Assembly: GCA_028023455.1 (NCBI GenBank)
Contig: JAQFVV010012985.1
Coordinates: 282,347-346,346, forward strand
Length of the DNA: 64,000 nucleotides
From: Epiperipatus broadwayi
Lineage: Eukaryota; Onychophora; Udeonychophora; Euonychophora; Peripatidae
Direction of reading: 5' to 3'
The notes below the pieces were generated by a model. That model searched no databases. It was not told the DNA's origin and saw only the letters and a program-made list of their open reading frames with translations. This document shows, piece after piece, positions 1 through 12,499 of the stretch (the first letter of the stretch is position 1; each line of letters begins with the position of its first letter). The position numbers were made by a program, and so were the translations under genes.

Positions 1-859
1 TTACCTTTTTAAATAAAGAGTATATTTTAATCCATTTTAATTTAAAAACAAACTTTGAACATTTTATCTACTATACCTTTTTCTTTATCATTGACTATTT
101 TTTTTATTATTGACTATTTTTATATTTTGTATTTTTATATTTAAAATATATTTTATATATTTAAAATTTTTATTTTATCACACATTCCTTAACAACATTC
201 ACGAGTCTCTTAAAAAATATTTTTTTCAACGATTATTGTTTATGCGTTTCATGGGAAATAGATGTTTTAAATAAATTTGTTGCACATTCTGAAAAGAATA
301 GATTTACGTTACTCAGGCCATGGTTTTATTTAATAAGAATAGTATTGTATTAATCTTTAATCAAATTTAAAGTTTATGTCAGAGTTAAAACTAATATGAT
401 AATTTTAGCTTAATAAATAATTAGTATTAATCATTAATGCATCTATGCAAAACGGATATCATCAGAACCAATATTAAAAAAAGTTTGGCTTTGTAAATAA
501 TAGAAAAAAAGCATTCAAATGGCGTTATGGTTTGAGGGTTCATAAAAATTCATACACCAACAGAAGTACAAGAACTGGAATCAATCTTAAAACTCCATAT
601 TACAGAGACTCACACTTTACTACTACCCTAAACAATATAGGACACTTATAAATTGAGCCTTATTTTAAAACGCTGTCACATCTCATTTTTAAAAGTACTG
701 AAGCTGTTTATGCAGATATGAAAAAATATTGAAATACTTAATGCATTAAATTTGTTATTTAATACACATAATATTAATTTTATCTACTTATATTTAAATT
801 AAACTAAATTGAGTTACTTTTGAGAATGGTAACACATGTATAATTTATTTTAAAATATA
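1..859. other. AT-rich stretch without recognised feature
   Basis: I see no open frame, RNA gene or clear repeat structure here. Short A and T runs dominate. Confidence 0.5.
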
Positions 860-1487
860 ATTAATTTCACAAACATTAAAGATTTGATGAAGAAGACTAA
901 GCTTATGATGAGAACATCAGAAGTTGACTTCAGAATATCAGGAGTTGACAGTTTATGCCTTTATTTTTTCATCATCAACAGATAAACCAAAACTCAAGAG
1001 ATTAATCTCAAGTAAATACTAGTTAGAACTGCAATGAAAACTAGACAAAAACTTTTAAATGCTTGGTCATATCTTTAAAAAGGAAAATAGAAATATTTTA
1101 TCTAAGCTAAGATGTTTCCAGTTACTTTGCAGAGATATGAAGATTAAACACTAAAAAAGAAGGAATAGCAAAGGTAGTGGTACTCATAAACACTTTGGAA
1201 ATTTCATGGTAGCAAGGAAAAAAAAATACAAGATTTGATTAGACCTAAATTGTTTGAAACATGAATGATCAGAATAAAACTACTATCTCTTGGTCATATA
1301 TTGACACAGTCTTTTAATGAGATGACAAAAAAGGAAAACTAATAATGAGATGGATAGCTTTCATCATTAAAATAGCACATGTGACTTTGAGAAGCTGAAA
1401 ACTCAAACATGTGATAGATCAATCTGGAAAAATGATATGCAGCATTTTGTTTGATTGTCAGAAATAGATGTACACTTGCTTAACAAC
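860..1487 (+). pseudogene. Decayed LINE C-terminal remnant (candidate)
   Basis: Plus-strand frames, broken by stops and shifts, give phrases that resemble the end of RTE/CR1-like reverse transcriptase proteins. LGHIFKKENRNIL falls near 1061-1100. A second LGHIL falls near 1310, followed by KGKLIMRWIAFIIK near 1325-1375 and VIDQSGKMI. This fits the usual order of a 'GH' block followed by RW-x-D-x-I and a DR-x-x-WK block. The remnant runs directly into the AAT/GAT microsatellite at 1488-1566, and RTE-type LINEs commonly end in short tandem repeats. The match rests on short patterns recalled by eye, so chance similarity is possible. Confidence 0.3.
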
Positions 1488-1488
1488 G

Positions 1489-1543
<55 letters not shown>

Positions 1544-1566
1544 TGATGATGATGATGATGATGATA
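1488..1566. repeat. (AAT)n then (GAT)n microsatellite
   Basis: About 53 bp of pure AAT repeat changes abruptly to about 25 bp of GAT repeat. It makes a spurious poly-Asn/poly-Asp frame on the plus strand. It may be the simple-repeat tail of the LINE remnant just upstream. Confidence 0.95.
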
Positions 1567-1679
1567 ACAACAGTTACTTAAACATGAGTATAGCCATTCC
1601 AACTTTTTTTTGGAGAAACAAACCTATTCTAAAAATGAGTTTTGCAATGACTATACAAACCCATCTATGAATCACAAAT

Positions 1680-3295
1680 ATATCCAAATATAAAACATCC
1701 TGATCCATTGTTCTATATATTTGCTAATTTTATAAAGTTGTCTTTTAGTTTCCTTAGCAAAAAACTTTTTTTTAAATATTTCAAAACCATGTCTAATTGT
1801 AGCTCTCTGATAGATTCCATTCTCTGCCATATCTTCCCAAAGGCAACAATAGACATTTCACTTTTTTACAATGTTTTATAGTATAGACATGGGCTACCTC
1901 TCTTATAAAACCTATGCTCACATTTACCATAAAACATCCTTTTGGGAAGTCTTTCATTGTTCATTTGTTTTACATAATTAACCTAATAAAGGCCTGATTT
2001 AGCTATAGTAGACTCTGTAATATCATATTCAGAAAGCTGAAAAACATATTTAATAGTTTTATAAACTTATTATATTTTTAAAATTTTACAAATCATCCTT
2101 AAATTAAACTTTTCTAACATCTTTACATTGCACTGATAGTGTCCAAATTTCAATTTCATATAATAAAGTAGAAATAAATCAAGATACTGCCAAATCTCTA
2201 GCACTCGTTACAATACTTAACTGACAGCCAATCAGATGCCAAAAATAGCTGTCTAAATGACATCCAAACCCAAACACACAACAAAGATTTTATGAGAAAA
2301 GGGCAGCCATCCTTCTCTCTACTTTTCTTTCTATATATCTAAGCCAGTCATAAGCATTTAGGTTTATGTTTGGGTTTGGATGTCATTTAGACAGCTATAC
2401 TTGGCATCTGATTGACTATCAGTTAAGTATTGTAACGAGTGCTACAAATTTTGCAATATCTCAATTTATTTCAATTTTCAACTATTGGTGGTGCTTCCCA
2501 ATTAAAATATTATTTATAATAAATTAGCTAAAATAAGAAATCTCTATATAGCTAATTTAACTGTAATCCTTATTTCCCTAAGATGAAATATTCGATCATT
2601 TAACTTGTTAAAAATATCAGTAACACATTGGAGTCTGTGTGGGATTTGAACACCTAAGACCATCTTTTTATTTATAAAACTGCCAAGAGATTTAAACTGA
2701 TTTTACATTCTCAAGTTCATAACAATCCAAGCTAAAAATCAATGAGAATTTTTCTTCTTTTCTGACTGATAAAGAGATTCTTAAACATTAATAAGCCAAG
2801 ATATTTATAAATTACATTCAAAACATTACATCATTCTGTAAATTATCTTTTGAATTGACAAAAATGGCTGTAAATCTAAAATCCAAAAAAGTGAAGTTCT
2901 TGTTTTTGCTTTAAATCGATTTAAATTAAAATTTTCAGCATTAAATCTATATCGCATCTTGATCTCTGTTTAATTAAGCCATTAGTTCCAAAGACCAATG
3001 TTATAAAAATTGAAAACAATGTTGAAGCAAGTGACCTGTAGTAATAACACTTCATATCAGTCCATCATATGGAAGCTGCATAATATGAATACATCTTGAT
3101 AAGGCAATTAACTAATCCTCCCATATATTAATAACAATATTTTTTAAAGTTAACATAAGACTACCATATTTTAAAACTTCTCCAGGTATTTCATCAGGAC
3201 TGCATGCTTTTCATTTTTAAAATCACAAAGAGCTTTTTTGACGTCATTAAGCTGGATATCTTTATCCAAATCTAAATGAGTAGATTAAATGAATA
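1680..3295 (-). pseudogene. Decayed LINE reverse-transcriptase region, split by a MITE
   Basis: Read on the minus strand from 3295 downward, broken frames follow the order of a LINE protein. First comes a linker/fingers piece, CSPDEIPGEVLKYG (about 3170-3215). Next is FNLNRFKAKTRT near 2900-2945, the block normally just before the catalytic FADD, which I could not find intact. Then QFKSLGSFINKKMVLG and HRLQCVTDIFNKLNDRIF (about 2580-2700) match the post-catalytic 'YLGS...IHHRIQ' block. After the MITE at 2171-2472 the same order resumes with KMLEKFNLRMICKI (about 2100) and RLPKRMFYGKCEH (about 1935). Many stops and shifts make it non-functional. The clade was not determined. Confidence 0.6.
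2171..2472. mobile_element. Palindromic MITE (about 106-bp arms)
   Basis: The left arm 2171-2277 and right arm 2367-2472 are inverted copies with only scattered mismatches, around a spacer of about 90 bp. The outer ends read GAAATAAAT. It interrupts the minus-strand LINE remnant, so it inserted after that LINE. I could not define the target duplication. The superfamily is unknown; a non-autonomous DNA transposon is most likely. Confidence 0.85.
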
Positions 3296-3299
3296 TGAT

Positions 3300-5910
3300 C
3301 AAAATAAACTTTCCAACTGTTCAAAATATCATTGTTATCATATTGTGATACCATTTCTTTAGGCCTTATATTGCTTTCAAATCAAAGATCCAGAATGACC
3401 GCTATCTGCGCATGTCTGTATGTTTGCAGTTTTATTCCACCAATCATTTTTAAGTCTTCGTGTCAGTTGTTGAACTTCTGCCTTCAGATTTTTATATTTA
3501 TTATGAAGTTCCACTTTTAATTTATCATTTTTCCAAGCAAAGAATAACACATGTATTTTTTTTAATTAAATCACTAATAAGAAGACCGTTGTCAGAAAAC
3601 CAGCCATGATTCTTATCAGTGAATCCAAGAATAAAAATAATAGAGATATTTATTTATTTTAAAAGAAAAACGTAATTAAAATGTTACTTGTGCAATAATT
3701 CTAAGATTTATTGGTGTCTTTAAACAACATTTTAATAATGCTATTTTTCTTTTTAGTATAGACTTTTTCCCTTATTTGTGATATCTTAATGATTTTACAT
3801 ATTTACATCTACAAATGCTACTTGTCCAGTGTTCCATTTATTTTTAGTAAGCAGGAATTTATTGTGAGAATGGATATGATTTCTAAGTAGTAAAAACATG
3901 ACAATCTTTTTACTGCTGTTATTATATCTATTTTATGTATATATTATCTACAGTTATTCTCATTATTGTTTTTATTATGCTTATCTTCTTATGCGAGCTT
4001 TGAACTGCAAAGAGATTATAACACAATAGTTTGGTATTTTATTCTCTATTTGAATGATCCATGTTTCTAAAAAAATTTTTTTTACAATTATCATTAAAAT
4101 TATTCTGGGTCTTCCATTATCATCATAACTGTTTACATGGTATAAGAGCAGCCTTTTCTATTCTTATTCCTATTTGGACATACTCTGTTATCTTCAATTT
4201 CCAATATGTAATTGGATAAGTTTAATGCTGTTTCCCTTCTAAATTTTATTTTATATTACTCTTAGCCATTACACAAACCAAATAGTGTGAACATATTTGT
4301 AATTTTTAACTTGGCTGGTGAGTCAATTATTTGATAGCTATATAAAAAAAATACATTCCATATTCCTATAAAAGACATATGCAGCAAATCGAATTTGTTC
4401 TTATTTGTTCTATTTTTAACATATTTTTAACTTCTCCAATAAATATAAAAAAATACATGGATGCTGGGAATAACATCATCTTTTATATTTTATAAATGAA
4501 TTCAGCAAATCAAAATATATGTTGCAAATGAAAGAATTATTTCAGTAAAATATATGGGCTATTCTAACAAATTATTGTTTAGAAATTAACTATAGACCTA
4601 TTATGAATGCAATAGAAATTTTTTAAAATGTTTTTGTAAATTTTTCAAAACATGATTATAAGATGTTCTTTAGCTAACTAAATGATATAATATTAAATCT
4701 GCAATCATAAGTGCACATTTCATGGACTGGTTATATAATGTAAATGAAAACCAATTTTTCTAAAAAAAAAATTTCTGATGAGTTTGAACATAGTTTATAT
4801 AGGAGAAATTTGCAATAACTTATTAGGATTCTTGGTAAGTACATTTTGATGAGATGCAATAACAATCGTTTTATTGAAAAGATTGTATTGCAAGGTAAAA
4901 TGCAGTGTGCGTTTTCAATAAGACAAAGTTTTTAGGACAGGAAAGAACATTTTTATAGTTGAAAAGGTTAAGAGACATCATACAAAATATCTAACGAAAA
5001 TATTACCACAAGTTAGTAGTATTGGGTTTATACATATCATATTAAAGTATTCTAATGGTCAATTAATCCTTTTGGCAGAGAAATTAGCTCATACACAGAC
5101 ATACACATATCTGTTTATAGCTCATTATAATAATTTTGAGTTTCTCATAAAAGAATCATGAAAAAGAAAACAGTCATTAATCTTGTCAATCGCCAGTGTT
5201 TTACTCCATAGCTAATAATAGCTAAATATCCATTTTCTAAATAATATTAATAATTTATCTAGATTAAATATGAGTCACCTAATTGAAAAAAAAAATCTTA
5301 AGGCTGATTGGCAGTTGGAAAATATTTCAAGTGGTAATAAATCCGGATTCGAAAACCAAGTCCCAAACCAAGCATGCACACACGCTATCACATATTTCAG
5401 GAGGAATCATTAGTATACTGCACATATAAATAAAGCGTAAGATCAAATTTTATTAGGTTTTTTAAATCCATTTTCGAGGTTTACCTGTATGTAAAAATTA
5501 TTTTATATATATATTAAATTTACGCAATTATTTATCTATATCTATTTCAACTAAGAATTTAATTTACTCCTGTAATTATAAAATTGAAAATAAATTTATG
5601 AAATTAAAACTTCCATTTATAATATAATTGATGACACAAATTTTAATTAATAAAGTAATTTTAGAGATTTTATAATTAATTTATTCTAAAAGAAAAGAAC
5701 TAATTAAAAATTATATTTGAATAGTTATATTAAAACGTATTTACAACTATGTAAACAATATTTTACTTAAAAGTCTTTAACAAATAATTATTTGCTATTT
5801 TTAAACATTGGTTAATTAGCTATATGATATATTTTATATATAAGTCAATAGTATATTATGCATACATATTGTGTATATATATATAGCAACATGTTGAGCG
5901 TTTCGCATAC
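3300..5910. other. Unannotated AT-rich stretch
   Basis: No coding pattern, RNA gene or repeat family could be supported over about 2.6 kb. A small TTCGAATCC string on the minus strand near 5345 looks like a Pol III B box, but no A box or tRNA fold accompanies it. Confidence 0.5.
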
Positions 5911-5914
5911 TGTA

Positions 5915-6590
5915 CATCGTCGTCATTATCATGTTCAATCATTATTGACCTACTGTAGGGTGAAGGCCTCTCTAAGTTAAATCCAATTCTGTCTATCCGA
6001 AACCACTCCTTTTCATATCACATCAACAAACTTTTCTATTTTGTCATTCATCTCATATAAGATCTCTTTTTAGGTCTTCCACAATTTCTTGCGATCCAAA
6101 TTAAAAATTCAATTGTCCATTTATTGTCATTTTTTAACAATATACCCAGCTCCATATCATTCTCTTTATTTTTATACTGAGTCAGAAATACTTATGTAGT
6201 CTGTTATTTGTATATTTTATTTTTGATTTTTTTTTTTTTTGTTATTTTTAATATACATCTCTCCATATCTCAAGGAGACATTCTAAGTCTGTATTAATTT
6301 TCTGTTAAGTGTCCGACTTTCAGATTTATGAGTAAGAAATGATAAAACACGTATTAACTACTTTCCTTTTCAAACTTATAGCATATTTTTTTAACACTAA
6401 GTTATTTTTTACTAAAAGCCCTCCACCCAGGTTTAATTCTGTAATTACTTTCATTCATTATGTTTCCACTCGTATTAATAATCTGACCAAGGTATTTGTT
6501 GTTGTTAACTTTTTTAATTCTTGATTATCAATCCTATTTACATATTGGACTATTTCCATCATTTAATATTAAGTATTGAATGTCTTTAAA
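5915..6590 (-). mobile_element. Decayed RTE-like LINE 3' end
   Basis: This is a diverged minus-strand copy of the 3' part of the RTE-like element seen at 43881-44520. The same successive phrases occur: the 3' terminal block with a CAT-rich tail (5915-5980), the GTCTTCCACAATTTCTTG region, and AAGTGTCCGACTTTCAGAT near 6306. The AATCTGACCAAGGTATTTG block is near 6479. Stops and indels are frequent. The copy is 5'-truncated near 6590, as is common for LINEs. Confidence 0.75.
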
Positions 6591-6711
6591 AAAAATGTAA
6601 CTTTATTTAAATTTTTCAATTACATTCAACTCTAACATAGGTTAATATATGCACAATGTTTTGAGAGATGTAATTCTTCTCTCTTCTTCAGATAATATAA
6701 TACACCATATA

Positions 6712-6734
6712 CTCTTCTTCAGGTGTTGCTGGCC
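6712..6734 (-). mobile_element. Fragment of Penelope-like element 3' end
   Basis: The minus strand reads AGGCCAGCAACACCTGAAGA, the same string that closes the Penelope-like copies at 53566-53590 and 58817-58834. Nothing else of that element is recognisable here, so this is either a very short solo end or a chance survival of a larger copy. Confidence 0.45.
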
Positions 6735-6951
6735 TGACCAGTGATAATACTAGAACCATTAGTTTTTTCACATTACTTGACACTCTCCATGAAAATTGAT
6801 ATTGATTTTCATACACAACATGCTTTTTTCTGTCATGAGACATTATACCAGTAGAAACAAATAATCTACAGCTTTAATTAATGAACTTCATGCTATAAAG
6901 TTAAAATTGAAAGTTATTTTTGGAAACATGCTTTTAAAAAAGGCAAAACTC

Positions 6952-7379
6952 TCCATACAGTAGTGCCACCCTGTGCCAAACAGAGTAATCAATGGGTGCC
7001 AGAAGGCTTGTGCATAAAATCCCTATCTAGTGCCTACTCTTCCAATATCCCCAGACTAGTTTCTGGCTTGTGGCCATCATCAGTGAGGAGCCTTGGATCT
7101 GATAGCACTGCACCTAGATCTTAGGATCTAATGCAACTCTCCAGCAACCACCTTTTATCTCTACTTAACTACAAAACTATGAGAATGAAATTGAAAACAC
7201 AGTAATATTTTCAATATAGTCATATGGGTCTGAACTCAATTCAGTACCCATACATGTTGGTGTCTTTGGCTAGTAAACAACCATAGCCACCACTATCCTA
7301 TTAGGCAAGATTGGTGTTAAACCACTAAACATCACATGATCACCATCTCTATACTAGCACATAATTGTTGTAAACAAAG
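6952..7379 (+). mobile_element. Family P transposon, long copy
   Basis: This non-coding element of about 428 bp begins with GGCAAAACTCTCCATACAGT and runs through a block ending near 7379. It is a close relative of 41876-42310 along its length, by eye above 80 percent. Other copies or pieces lie at 7380-7455, 11243-11440 (minus), 34073-34115 and 41388-41520. Comparing ends across copies gives terminal inverted repeats of the form CAGAGGCAAAACTCTCCATA followed by CAGTAGYRCCAC, so it is probably a non-autonomous DNA transposon. No encoded transposase is visible. Confidence 0.7.
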
Positions 7380-7507
7380 GCAAAATTCTTCATACAGTAG
7401 TGTCACTCTGTGCCAAACAGTAATCAAGGGATGCCAGAAGGCTTGTGCATAAAATGCCTTTGTTTACAACAATTATGTGCTAATATAGAGATGGTGATCA
7501 TGTGAAA
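7380..7507. mobile_element. Truncated family P head joined to inverted P tail
   Basis: The first 75 bases repeat the head of family P. From 7456 the sequence is the inverted copy of the tail at 7329-7379, around ATGTGCTAATATAGAGATGG and the palindromic TGATCATGTGA. Together with 6952-7379 this makes a foldback end in which the P tail occurs twice in opposite orientation. Confidence 0.7.
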
Positions 7508-8039
7508 CATGCTTTTGTTAATTCAATTATGTTTTTTTAAGCACCAATATAAATATACTCAATCCATTTTGGCTGAATATCTTTCTATTAAAAAAATCAA
7601 AATGTTCTTGACTCAATCTCATAACTGATTGAAGGAATACATCTGTTGGGCTCTAGATTCTTCTGCAGTTATTGTAGATAAATATTTTTGTATAGGACTC
7701 AATATGTTATCTTCTATTGTCTGTCATTTTAAATCTAAGTTGCAAATATTCAGCTATCTTAACTCCTGGTATTTTCTTTTAGCAAAAGTCATCAAGGTTA
7801 TGATAAGCTGAAATCTTTACCCAATAGCATTCTTTCAGGTTTTCATGCAATTCTTAAATACCTTCTCCTGCTTGTTAGTTTTTTTTATGGTGACAATCAT
7901 TATGAATTTGTTTGACTTTCTTTCTAAACAAATTTATCATATCAATAGACATTCAGTTTCCTTAGGTCGAATTAATCAAGCAAAATATTATTCCCTTCTC
8001 TTTTAAGAACCTTCATCCTATTTTTATATCACCATTTTT

Positions 8040-9820
8040 TAATTATTGAATATATTTTTAAGGATAAGATTCAACTTATTATTCTGCCTTCTATCTCAAT
8101 ATATCAATTTGATAAAAAAAGATGCTTCCATCTCTGATGCTTTCATTCTGTTTAAACATGATATTGAACAAGTTAAAGATATTAGAACAGCTGGTTTCAT
8201 AATAGTACAACTTAATATTTTATCAGCTTTTGATTCTGTCACTATTGACACCCTCATTGAGGTATTACAATTACATAATATTCCCATTCTCTACATTTCA
8301 GATAACCTTATAATAAATAAAGAAATCTTTAACACTCTTAATGAAAAAGTTACATCATAGTTCAAACCCAAAATGCAGAGTTCATTTTTGAGCATTTTGT
8401 TTTTTATTAATCACATAAATCTGCTGTTTCTGGAAATGGAGAGGAAACTGCCTGGTTACTCTGCTGAGTGCTAAGGCAGACAAGTGTATATTATTCACAA
8501 ATGATCTTGTCATTTTTCTCCTCTCTAATAAGTATCATCCTTTACTTACTTTTCTTCTGAAAAATTTTATCGCACACTATAAACTTCAATTCAACTTTAA
8601 AATATTATTTACATGGAGTATACTTTCTGTTAATAGTGTTTTTTCTCCGTTCACTATTTTCCCATATAACTTTCTTGGATTTTCCTTTATAAGTCTATGA
8701 TTTCTATGAGAACATCTATTCAAAACTTTATTCTCACCTCTGTTGAAAATGTAATTAAATTCTTCCGTAAAGCATACCTTTTCCTTCATGCAAAAATCTC
8801 TTTTCTACACCCTTATCTTTCCAAAATGACTTACTGTGTGGCCATTATTAACTATACTGATTCTTTTAAGAAAAATATTAGTTCACTTTGCTCCAAACAT
8901 TTGGAATAAAAGAGTTGTTTCAATGAGTATTAGAAATTTACAGAAGCATGTCAAAGACAGTGGTCTCTCTCTTCACTGAACACTACCTTTTTGGTCATCA
9001 TTTACTATTTTTAAAGTTATCTCTGATTACTCTAATGCTGTAAAATTTATTTTAATCACCCCATCTGATAAGTCTCTATCCAATAAACTTAATCTTTTCA
9101 ATCAAATCCATTGCAATTTATATTGATCTTAATAATCATATATTCTTTAGGAAAATAATATTTTGGAAGGCTTACAACATGATCCATAGGACTAATCAAC
9201 TTCAACCATCCCTGTCTCTTCTTACTATCATCAATAAACATAAACAATAAAAAATTCAAATTCTGGTATCTAGAAACAAAATACATTGATTACCTTATCG
9301 AAATCATTTTAGATGCCCTCCCTACTAATCATTTTTATCACAGAAAATGGTACATGCTAATATTGACACACTTTGTTCTCTTTGTCATAAATCTGAAGAA
9401 ATAAATACCTCATTTTCTGTTCCAATGTCCTGCTGTTCTTATCTATAGAAATATCATTGAGTCAATTACCAAATTGCATAATTCTTCTATTTCTATTTTC
9501 ATTGATAGCATGAAATGAGGCCTTTTCTCTTCAATTAGTATTGCTCTTTTCTTTATACTTGTCTTTTGATTCAGATGCCATATTTGCTCCAACCCTACAT
9601 CTAAGAAATTACAATCACTGTTTTACAATAAAATTTCAAAAATTAAAAACAGAGACAGAGTGCTTGCCCCTCAAGACATTGTTGATAAATACATGCAGCC
9701 TAGTCTGACTTCCAGTATTTTTTGTCATTTATTTATTTTATACCTCTATTATGTATTTACAAAATTAATTTGTTGTAATTTATACACCATTAAATTTATA
9801 TATGTTTGTGATGATGATAA
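8040..9820 (+). pseudogene. Decayed LINE with zinc-knuckle C-terminus
   Basis: Broken plus-strand frames follow a reverse transcriptase. LNILSAFDSVTIDTL at about 8209-8255 is motif A. FTNDLVIFL near 8490 is a mutated catalytic FADDL (Ala-Asp changed to Thr-Asn). LDALPTNHFYHRKW near 9310 and DTLCSLCHKSEEIN near 9365 correspond to the C-terminal zinc-binding domain. The last two blocks match the minus-strand fragment at 48850-49480, so both belong to one family. The remnant ends around 9820 after a short TGATGATGAT tract, a plausible LINE tail. The longest surviving frame is 8046-8360. Not functional. Confidence 0.6.
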
Positions 9821-9969
9821 ATTACAAAATATCCAATAGAATTTCATATCATCTACTTCAAGTTTGTAAAAATAAATTTTTTGCCTAATAAAATTTTTGT
9901 TTAAAAAAAATAGACATTTTAAAAAATAAAAATAGCTTTCATTAACCATTAAAGTAATATATAGATTAA

Positions 9970-10076
9970 GGCTATAACCTTAAGGCCATGCAAATGGAAA
10001 ACGACAGTAGGGACTGTGTTAAGATTTGTAGAGGTCCCTAGTGTCGTTTTCTCAGGTGCATGGTCTTAAGGTTATA
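9970..10076. mobile_element. Palindromic MITE of about 107 bp
   Basis: The arms 9970-10009 and 10040-10076 share GCTATAACCTTAAGRCCATG and the AAAACGAC block. The core contains AGTAGGGAC and its inverted partner GTCCCTAGT. It is related to 37761-37886 by the same outer GTAACCT..AAG and inner AGTAGGGA motifs. A TA microsatellite follows at 10081-10100. Confidence 0.8.
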
Positions 10077-10109
10077 GAATTTATATATATATATATATAT
10101 ACTTTATGT

Positions 10110-10825
10110 AATGAATATACACTTTACAAATGTAACTATTATTAACCATTAAACCAATACTAATATTTTATTTCATACTCTTATACACTCAGTACTGGGT
10201 TTTATAGGCCCCAGTTAATATTATATACATCTCTTACCTCTTATCAGTGTATTACTAGAAATAGACAGGTATCATTCCCAAAATCTGTCCTAATCTCATT
10301 AATATTTTAGTAGGTATTTAGTTTGAGTTTCAGTTATCATATTACAACATTCATCAATGTATGAGTTCTGTGATTATATCTTAAAATAATAATCATGACT
10401 AACTTACATTATTGGTTGAATATAATATTTTTACAACAAATGTGGTTCATGACAGTTCATGTCCTTCAAAAATTGTTTAATTTTCAGTAAAATAAGACAT
10501 TTTTAAATGGTATATTATACAAACTTTATTAATTTATGGATCTAGTACTAAATTAAAGCTTTTTAACATTAAGAGTACATTTAAACATTTTAGTCCAAAT
10601 TATAATGAGACTAATTTAATCACTTGATCATTTTCATTTTTTGATTGTATATTTTCCAGTATTTGTATTTGCAATTTCATCCAATGATTATCTAGTTTTA
10701 TACTATTATATATTTAGGACTGGTATCAAACAAGCAATTATTATTAAATATATCAAATATATTCATAGCACTTTCCTGAAAAAATAATCTCTGATTAAAT
10801 GTCAGAAAAATTTAGAAAAAGATTG
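10110..10825. other. No recognised feature
   Basis: AT-rich single-copy-looking sequence without coding or repeat pattern that I can support. Confidence 0.45.
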
Positions 10826-10828
10826 GGT

Positions 10829-10979
10829 ACTGATTTAGTATGTACTAACAGACATTTTGAATTCTAAAAACTGCCCAAAATACCCACTGACACATCCAAG
10901 TGATAAATGATATTGATTAATCTACACATAGTCACAGTTCTTAGAATTCAAAATAGCTGTGAGTGCATACTAAATCAGT
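10829..10979. mobile_element. Palindromic MITE of about 150 bp
   Basis: The left arm 10829-10873 and right arm 10935-10979 are inverted repeats of about 45 bp beginning ACTGATTTAGTATG. They have a few mismatches and a loop of about 60 bp. No second copy was noticed in the window. Confidence 0.75.
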
Positions 10980-11242
10980 TACAAAAGATTGTTTCTAATC
11001 ATTATTAAGTCTCATGGCTGAAGAATCATTTAAATAAACTTATGTTGGAAGGGTTGCAAGAAAGTTTTCAGGCAATATGACTTGTGGGAAATATTTTCAA
11101 GTTCATTTAAATAATTTTTGGGACTTCCAAACATGAGTGTTCTATGCTTTTATTTGTGAAGGATGATGAAAATTTATTTTTTATGTTTTTGTACTTTTTA
11201 GTTTTAATTTTTATGCATTTATGTAAATAAATTTATTTTTCA

Positions 11243-11440
11243 CAGAAGCAGACTTTCATATAGTAGTGCTACCAAGAACAAACCTTAGTAGTCTAAGTGC
11301 TGTGCTCTTTGATCTTAGGCTTCTCACTGATGAAGACCACAAGCTTGAAACTAGTCTAAGAATACTAAATGAGTAAGTAGTAGATAAGGATTTTATGCAC
11401 AAATCTTCCTGAATCCATTGATTACTAAGACTTACACTAA
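11243..11440 (-). mobile_element. Family P transposon, diverged minus-strand copy
   Basis: Read on the minus strand it follows the P order: TAGTGTAAGTC, AATCAATGGATTC, TTGTGCATAAAATCC, AGACTAGTTTCAAGC, CATCAGTGAGAAGCC. It closes with the inverted terminal repeat GTAGCACTACTATATGAAAG. It is shorter and more diverged than the copies at 6952 and 41876, and it shows both terminal repeats. Confidence 0.65.
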
Positions 11441-11699
11441 ATGGCATTAATGTACAGGTGAATTTGCTAGTGTTTTAACCATTTGTATAAGCATATGAAA
11501 TGATAAGCATGTGATATTTATAAATGTTGATTACTTTTACATATTGGTATTAGATGCAAGTTAATATTTCAAAAATGTTTGCTTTGTTTTGCTTTGGCAA
11601 CAGTTTTTCAATTTATTTTCATTGTGTAAATATTTATAGAACAAACTTTTTGTTGTATTTTTTCACAATTTAAGAAAAATGAATCCACATAATTAATTC

Positions 11700-12490
11700 T
11701 TTAAAATTGGTCATTTCTAAATATTTTATATTCATTCTTTATCTCAGTTATAAATCTATTGCTTTTTGGCTGTGACATCTATAGTGCAATAGTTAATAAA
11801 GTATCAGGATATTATTCACATCTGAACTATCTTCAGATCTGTTAATGCATTAGAATAATTTTCAAGTACTGCTTAACATAATCGATTATTGCTTAGAATT
11901 GGGACATAAACTTCCAACAGTGTTTTTTGGTCTGTTTAAGTTTAATCTTTGGCATAATAATTAATGATGGCTTCCTCTATTCACTTTATTAAGTATATTG
12001 TAACCTTTACATATACATTTTTTTGGTAATCTTAATTTAGTTTATGTTTTCATATGGTTTTATCTAAATCTTCTATTGCTGTGGATTTATTCCAAAGATG
12101 ATACATAATCTTTTTTTCCTATCAGTTTCAAAAAAATATATATTCTCTTTCATTTCATTCTCCCTTAACTTAAATGTACCCATAGTATGTTTGACTTTCA
12201 ATGGTTTTTTTAATATTAATGTTAAAATCTATAACAACTATTTAAAAGTGGTGTTTAGTTCAATAAAGTATTCTTTAAGTCTATGATATTCATCGTGCAT
12301 CTAGCCTTCATTTATATTTCCAATGTTTATGTCTTGCAATAAAACGTGTTTACTTTTCAAATCAATGTCTCTTATCTTTTTTTGTAACTTGACAAATTCA
12401 AACAATGATACATTTAACATCAGAAACTTCTAATTTATGTAACTCCTCTTTCACTTGAAAGTGTCTACATTTTTTGGTCAAACAAATTTA
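11700..12490 (-). pseudogene. Possible LINE endonuclease remnant
   Basis: Minus-strand broken frames give ELHKLEVSDVKCIIVQICQV near 12380-12460, resembling the early APE-type endonuclease block 'L...DIIGLCEVRR' seen at 46550-46620. RHKHWKYK follows near 12325, as in the RTE element (RHKYWKYK near 46520), and MGTFKLRENE near 12170 resembles the block after GDFN. The region is extremely decayed, so this is tentative. Confidence 0.33.
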
Positions 12491-12499
12491 GATTATTTT

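Noticed and set aside
1455-1670. Poly-Asn/poly-Asp open reading frame
   Set aside because: It is a translation of the AAT/GAT microsatellite.
2630-2680. B-box-like GTGTTCAAATCCCAC on the minus strand
   Set aside because: The bases are part of the decayed LINE coding sequence (VLGVQIPHRLQ), and no A box or tRNA fold is present.
11256-11447. 63-codon minus-strand open frame
   Set aside because: It is translation of a family P transposon, which is non-coding in its other copies.
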